Below, in pieces: positions 6,048 through 9,293 of a stretch of 9,293 bases of DNA; the stretch's first letter is position 1, and each line of letters starts with the position of its first letter. This DNA is from JANXQE01 sp035651635 (GTDB lineage: Bacteria; Verrucomicrobiota; Verrucomicrobiia; Limisphaerales; UBA8199), in contig DASRFK010000155.1 in NCBI GenBank assembly GCA_035651635.1, positions 1-9,293 on the forward strand. Reading direction: 5' to 3'. The notes beneath the pieces are model-generated. The model was not told the origin of the DNA and did no database searches. It worked only from the letters and a program-made list of their open reading frames with translations. Both the position numbers and the translations under genes were made by a program.

Positions 6048-7950
6048 ATATTGTGAGCAGAAACTCCACCAGGTCGTCTGTTTGCGCCGGCGTCAGGCTC
6101 GAGTTTTTGCCTGGCGATTTTGGCCGTCCGTGGTTCTGCAGCAAGTCGCGCAGTGTCGCCGCCGATCCATCGTGCAGGTACGGAGCCGTTCGCCAAAGCT
6201 CGAACAAGGTCGGCGTATAAAACTGGTCCGTGGCCTGGTCAAACTTCCCGGCATCGCCGGGGTGGGGCTTCAAATCCGTATAGAGCGGCGGCGGATGGCA
6301 GCGGGCGCAGCCCAGCTCGTCAGACATGAACAGCTTTCGTCCGCGTTCGGCAGACGCCGAGGGCCGGTTATGAAATAAAAATGGACTAGGCATTGGATTC
6401 ATGTTTTTGACGTAATCGTCAATGGCCGAGGCGACTTCCTCGCGCGGGTTGGCGAATAGAATCGAACGCAGTCCTGCGCGAATGGCTGCCGCCGCGTCCG
6501 CCCGAACGCCCAGTGACATGACCGGCGGGGTGCGGAAACTCAGCAACAAACTCTTCACATTTTTCGGATTGCCCAGCCCGTCGTTGAGCAAATCCCAATT
6601 CATGCCATCCACGCGCGCATCGGAAGAATGGCAACTGCCGCAGCTCTGCCAACCCTGGTAACAAAGCGTGGCATCGTTAAAGTACATCTCCCCTTTTCGG
6701 GTGGGCATCAGCTCGAGGGGCAATTGCAGCTGAATCGTAGCTGAAGACCGCGCCTCACAACTCAGGTCCACAATGCTGAGTGAGTCTGAAAAATAATTTG
6801 CCGCGTACACCTTGGACCCCGCTATGGCCAGACAGCGCGGCCCTTTCCCGTGCAGTTTCACCCGGCTCCGCAATCCGGAGAGGAAACCCAGGTCATTGGG
6901 CACATCGCTGAGGACTTGGGCGGCCTCGGAGTAGGCGGCCGGTTTGCCGGCGCCGTCGGGCCGCAGCGGCAAAGCCGTGACCTTGGCCAGCAGGGCGGGA
7001 GCATTGATCAGGCTCACCTCGTGGGTTCCCGCGTGGGTGACACAAATAACCTGGCCGTCGCCGCTCCAGCAGGTTGCCCAAGGGTTGGCGGCGCCGCGGC
7101 CGTCTTCGTCCAGCAGCACCGTGGTCAGCAGTTTGAGATCGGCGACGTCAATCAAGCTCAAGGCGTTGTCGTTCATCCACCCGTGTTCGACGGTCGTGGT
7201 CGGCAGGTGAAACCTGGCGAGCACGTGCGTCACCGCGACGTATCGGCCGTCCGGGGAGATGCACAGCCCACGCAACAGCGTGCTGCCGTTGGTCAGAGGA
7301 ATGTTTTTGACCAGCTTTCGTTGTGCCGTGTCAATGACACTGACACTGGCCGCGACAACTCCTGTATCCGCGCGCCCGTTGTGCAGGTGATTGGCCACAA
7401 ACAGGAGTCGGCCGTCGGGGCTGAGCACTGCCGCCACCGGCTCGCGGTCCACCCGGATGTGGCCAACTTCCCTGCGCTTTTCCAGGTCCAGGATCTGAAC
7501 GGTGTGATTGAATCGCTCGCAAACGTACAAAAACTTCCCGTCCGGGCTGAGCACCGGAGCCATAGCCGTGTAGCCAGAAGGCAGGCGGGCCCGCACTCTG
7601 CCTGAGGTAGTCGTAACAACGCACACCCAACTTTTCGGGGCGGCGCAGGTCACATAAAGGGTTTGGCCGTCCGGGGTAAGTGCCAGTCCCGAAGGCGGCG
7701 CGGGAAGCTCGATGCGCCGGACGAACTCGCGCCCGGCAATGTCATAAACGGCGACCTGGCTGGCAGTCTCGCAGGCCAAATAAAGCCGCTTGCCATCCGG
7801 GCTGGCGGCGATAGCCGTTGGTGAGAGCGGGACATCGCCGGGATAAGAGAGCACGAGATCGCGAATCGAGACTTTATCCGGATGGGCCGTGTAGTTGAGC
7901 CCGCAAACCAGCGCGAGCGCTAAAAGCAAGTTGGTTAGGACACGTCTCAT
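6046..7950 (-). CDS. Exported YVTN beta-propeller / dihaem cytochrome c peroxidase-like protein, 634 aa
   Basis: Periplasmic haem protein with two parts. After a signal peptide (basic MRR, then hydrophobic LLLALALVCGL, about 1-20), residues about 35-400 form a beta-propeller of repeated blades marked by SPDGKRLYLA-, TPDGQTLYVT-, SPDGKFLYVC- and SPDGRLLFVA-like strands. The C-terminal part (about 420-634) resembles MauG/bacterial cytochrome c peroxidases, with two c-type haem sites, CGSCH (437-441) and CARCH (548-552), and the family signature APYLHDGSAATLRDLL (589-604). Family members reduce peroxide or oxidise a protein or small substrate; the substrate here is unknown. I chose ATG at 7950, because the open frame extends upstream to 8052 inside the methyltransferase gene and only the 7950 start gives a signal peptide. 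It starts 10 bp after that gene, so it is probably in the same operon. Haem loading needs a cytochrome c maturation system not seen in this window. Confidence 0.88.
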   Translation of the reverse strand: MRRVLTNLLLALALVCGLNYTAHPDKVSIRDLVLSYPGDVPLSPTAIAASPDGKRLYLACETASQVAVYDIAGREFVRRIELPAPPSGLALTPDGQTLYVTCAAPKSWVCVVTTTSGRVRARLPSGYTAMAPVLSPDGKFLYVCERFNHTVQILDLEKRREVGHIRVDREPVAAVLSPDGRLLFVANHLHNGRADTGVVAASVSVIDTAQRKLVKNIPLTNGSTLLRGLCISPDGRYVAVTHVLARFHLPTTTVEHGWMNDNALSLIDVADLKLLTTVLLDEDGRGAANPWATCWSGDGQVICVTHAGTHEVSLINAPALLAKVTALPLRPDGAGKPAAYSEAAQVLSDVPNDLGFLSGLRSRVKLHGKGPRCLAIAGSKVYAANYFSDSLSIVDLSCEARSSATIQLQLPLELMPTRKGEMYFNDATLCYQGWQSCGSCHSSDARVDGMNWDLLNDGLGNPKNVKSLLLSFRTPPVMSLGVRADAAAAIRAGLRSILFANPREEVASAIDDYVKNMNPMPSPFLFHNRPSASAERGRKLFMSDELGCARCHPPPLYTDLKPHPGDAGKFDQATDQFYTPTLFELWRTAPYLHDGSAATLRDLLQNHGRPKSPGKNSSLTPAQTDDLVEFLLTI

Positions 7951-7960
7951 TTCATGAACT

Positions 7961-8974
7961 CTAAGGCCGGTGCGACCGGGCGTACCGGCAAAGCGCTTCG
8001 AGATTGGCCGCCGGAGTATCCCGCGGCACCTCGCAGCCGGCGCCCACGACAAAGCGCGGGCCAGCCTGCCGGTGACACTCGGCGACCTCGCTGGTTACTA
8101 ACGAGGCGGTGCCGTTGCGCAACACAGTCACCGGATTGAGATTGCCCAGCAAGACCTGGTCGGGTCCCATTTGCTGGCGCGCGGCCCCGAGAGGCGCCAG
8201 TGAGTCCAGGTCCACAATGTCGCACCCGAGTCTGCCCATCGGTTCCAGGGACTTGCTGGTGTTGCCGCAAATGTGGAGTCGGACTTTGGCGCCGAACTGC
8301 CGCACTCCTTCGATCAGCTTCTTTTCGTATGGCCAGACAAACTCCTGGTAAATTTGCGGCCCGACCAGCGAGGCGGCTGCGTCCCCAATTCCAATCACAT
8401 CGGCTCCGGCTCGGATTTGTTCGCGGGCGAAGGATAATTCGAGCTCAACGACGAAACCAAACAAGTCCCGAACAAAGCCCGGGTCATCGAAGAAATCCAA
8501 CATCACGGTGTTAATGCCGCGGAGGTCGGCGGCTTCGGCCATTGGCCCTTCGATCCAGCCCTCCACGATCATTTCCTGGCCGACTCGCTCTTTCAGAAGC
8601 GCGACCGCTCGAATGCCGTTATGCATTCGCCCGCCGCCTAAAGGGTCGGGGACTTTCAGCGAAGCCAACCGGCTTTTATCGGCCAGCAGCGCCTGCTCCT
8701 CCAGCAGCGCGACTGGCTGGTGTTCGAAATATTCGACCGGTGCGCCGCAATCGGCGGCTTCCCGGGCCGGGTCGGACATCGTGTTGACGTAATCAAAGCC
8801 GAATTTTTCCGAGGTGCGAATCTGTCCCTCGGCCAAAACTCGGTAATCGGTGCAATAATCCCGGTACCGAGCGCCGATTTGGTCGCACGCAAACATCATG
8901 GTGATCGGCATTAAGGGCAGGTGATCCACCGTGCCGCCGTGCAGGTGGGTGAGAACTCGTTCGCGGCTGGTCAT
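7961..8974 (-). CDS. Uroporphyrinogen decarboxylase-superfamily methyltransferase (MtaA/MtbA type), 337 aa
   Basis: Belongs to the URO-D fold family, but to the zinc-dependent methyltransferase branch that moves a methyl group between a corrinoid protein and a thiol (coenzyme M in methanogens, unknown here). The expected zinc ligands are visible: H234-x-C236 in RLHICGNTS and C314 in GAGCEVP, an HxC...C set characteristic of MtaA/MtbA enzymes rather than haem-pathway HemE. Other family landmarks are GDAAASLVGPQIYQEFVWPY (197-216) and LLGNLNP (275-281). I chose ATG at 8974: it overlaps the upstream stop as ATGA, and the longer open frame (to 9271) only reads the methyltransferase gene in another frame. 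No Shine-Dalgarno sequence precedes it, in keeping with coupling. A haem biosynthesis role (hemE) is unlikely. The methyl donor or acceptor cannot be told from sequence. Confidence 0.85.
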   Translation of the reverse strand: MTSRERVLTHLHGGTVDHLPLMPITMMFACDQIGARYRDYCTDYRVLAEGQIRTSEKFGFDYVNTMSDPAREAADCGAPVEYFEHQPVALLEEQALLADKSRLASLKVPDPLGGGRMHNGIRAVALLKERVGQEMIVEGWIEGPMAEAADLRGINTVMLDFFDDPGFVRDLFGFVVELELSFAREQIRAGADVIGIGDAAASLVGPQIYQEFVWPYEKKLIEGVRQFGAKVRLHICGNTSKSLEPMGRLGCDIVDLDSLAPLGAARQQMGPDQVLLGNLNPVTVLRNGTASLVTSEVAECHRQAGPRFVVGAGCEVPRDTPAANLEALCRYARSHRP

Positions 8975-9293
8975 GGCTGCGGCTTGAGTGAGCCAATTTG
9001 CCTTTCCACCGAGCCGGTCCTGGCTGCGCCGGGTGGGCGGGCATCGCCGCGCAACGTGGTCAGTTTTCGTGCCACCGCCTGCACGAATGCCGGCGTCGTC
9101 CCGCAACAGCCGCCGATGAAGCTCGCGCCGGCGGCGATCAGGTCCGGCACAAAGCGCGCAAATTCTTCCGGCGTTGTGTCGTACTTCGCCAGTCCGTCCG
9201 TCATGGTGGGCAAACCCGCGTTCGCTTTGATCCAAACTGGCCGATCCGTGGCCGCGTGTAGCCGACCGCAAACCGAGACGAAACCGGCTACAC
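8971..9293 (-). CDS. Homocysteine S-methyltransferase-family protein, C-terminal fragment cut by window edge
   Basis: The last 106 residues are in the window, and the gene continues beyond 9293. It carries the family signature WIKANAGLP and the zinc-binding GGCCGTTP, whose two cysteines are ligands for the thiol substrate; the third cysteine ligand, expected in a G-x-N-C motif, would lie upstream outside the window. This is the MetH N-terminal-domain/BHMT-type fold, which transfers a methyl group to or from homocysteine or a related thiol. The last 25 or so residues are a polar tail after the barrel. Its stop TGA shares bases with the ATG of the next gene (ATGA), so the two methyl-transfer enzymes are almost certainly co-translated. 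Whether it is a stand-alone enzyme or part of a longer MetH-like protein cannot be seen, although the tail with no further domain means the fold ends here. Confidence 0.85.
   Translation of the reverse strand, partial: VAGFVSVCGRLHAATDRPVWIKANAGLPTMTDGLAKYDTTPEEFARFVPDLIAAGASFIGGCCGTTPAFVQAVARKLTTLRGDARPPGAARTGSVERQIGSLKPQP

Noticed and set aside
5772..6056. 94-codon plus-strand frame covering the heptamer repeat and the terminator
   Set aside because: It is low-complexity, runs through the terminator stem and overlaps the convergent gene's stop; no Shine-Dalgarno sequence or family is visible.
7951..8052. N-terminal extension of the cytochrome-type protein starting at 8052
   Set aside because: It lies entirely inside the methyltransferase gene, and only the ATG at 7950 gives a signal peptide at the N-terminus.
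7961..8974. Haem-pathway uroporphyrinogen decarboxylase (hemE)
   Set aside because: The HxC...C zinc ligand set and the neighbouring homocysteine methyltransferase point to the methyltransferase branch of the superfamily.
8975..9271. Extension of the URO-D-family gene up to 9271
   Set aside because: The extra 99 codons read the homocysteine methyltransferase gene out of frame and show no family similarity; the ATGA overlap at 8974 marks the start.

Overview
The window reads as a chromosomal segment of a free-living, GC-rich, Gram-negative-type bacterium. The gene families suggest Verrucomicrobiota (Pedosphaera/Limisphaerales-like) or a related PVC-group lineage. Pointers are a beta-propeller/dihaem-cytochrome protein of a type common in Verrucomicrobiota and Planctomycetota, a small membrane protein paired with an ECF sigma factor, and short GGCGATT-type intergenic repeats. 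This placement is inference from gene flavour; there is no marker gene.

Layout. (1) 41-604 is a five-copy tandem array of a 110/112-bp unit, each copy carrying palindromes that can fold as hairpins. It ends only about 8 bp from the stop of (2), a large minus-strand Ski2-like superfamily 2 helicase (612-3296). (3) A 260-bp divergent intergenic region (3297-3556) holds an inverted repeat and a sigma-70-like promoter candidate. (4) A plus-strand three-gene operon (3557-5765) is joined by two successive ATGA stop/start overlaps: a trans-type polyprenyl diphosphate synthase, an ECF (RpoE-like) sigma factor and a single-pass membrane protein that may be its anti-sigma partner. (5) A convergent intergenic region (5766-6045) begins with a heptamer tandem repeat and ends with a strong, probably bidirectional, intrinsic terminator. 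(6) A minus-strand operon (9293-6046) reads in the order homocysteine S-methyltransferase-like C-terminus (cut by the window edge), zinc-dependent MtaA/MtbA-type member of the uroporphyrinogen decarboxylase superfamily, and exported YVTN beta-propeller/dihaem cytochrome c peroxidase-like protein.

How the genes may work together. The plus operon ties isoprenoid chain synthesis to an envelope-type sigma factor and a membrane protein, so membrane or quinone lipid supply may be co-expressed with a transcriptional response. The minus operon pairs two methyl-transfer enzymes and places an exported haem protein 10 bp behind them, which suggests use of methylated compounds, with the cytochrome protein co-transcribed but of unproven function. 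The items that best merit follow-up are the structured tandem array, the isoprenoid-sigma-membrane operon, the methyltransferase/cytochrome operon, and the helicase with a DEYQ motif II and a cysteine cluster. No complete new defence or mobile system could be demonstrated.
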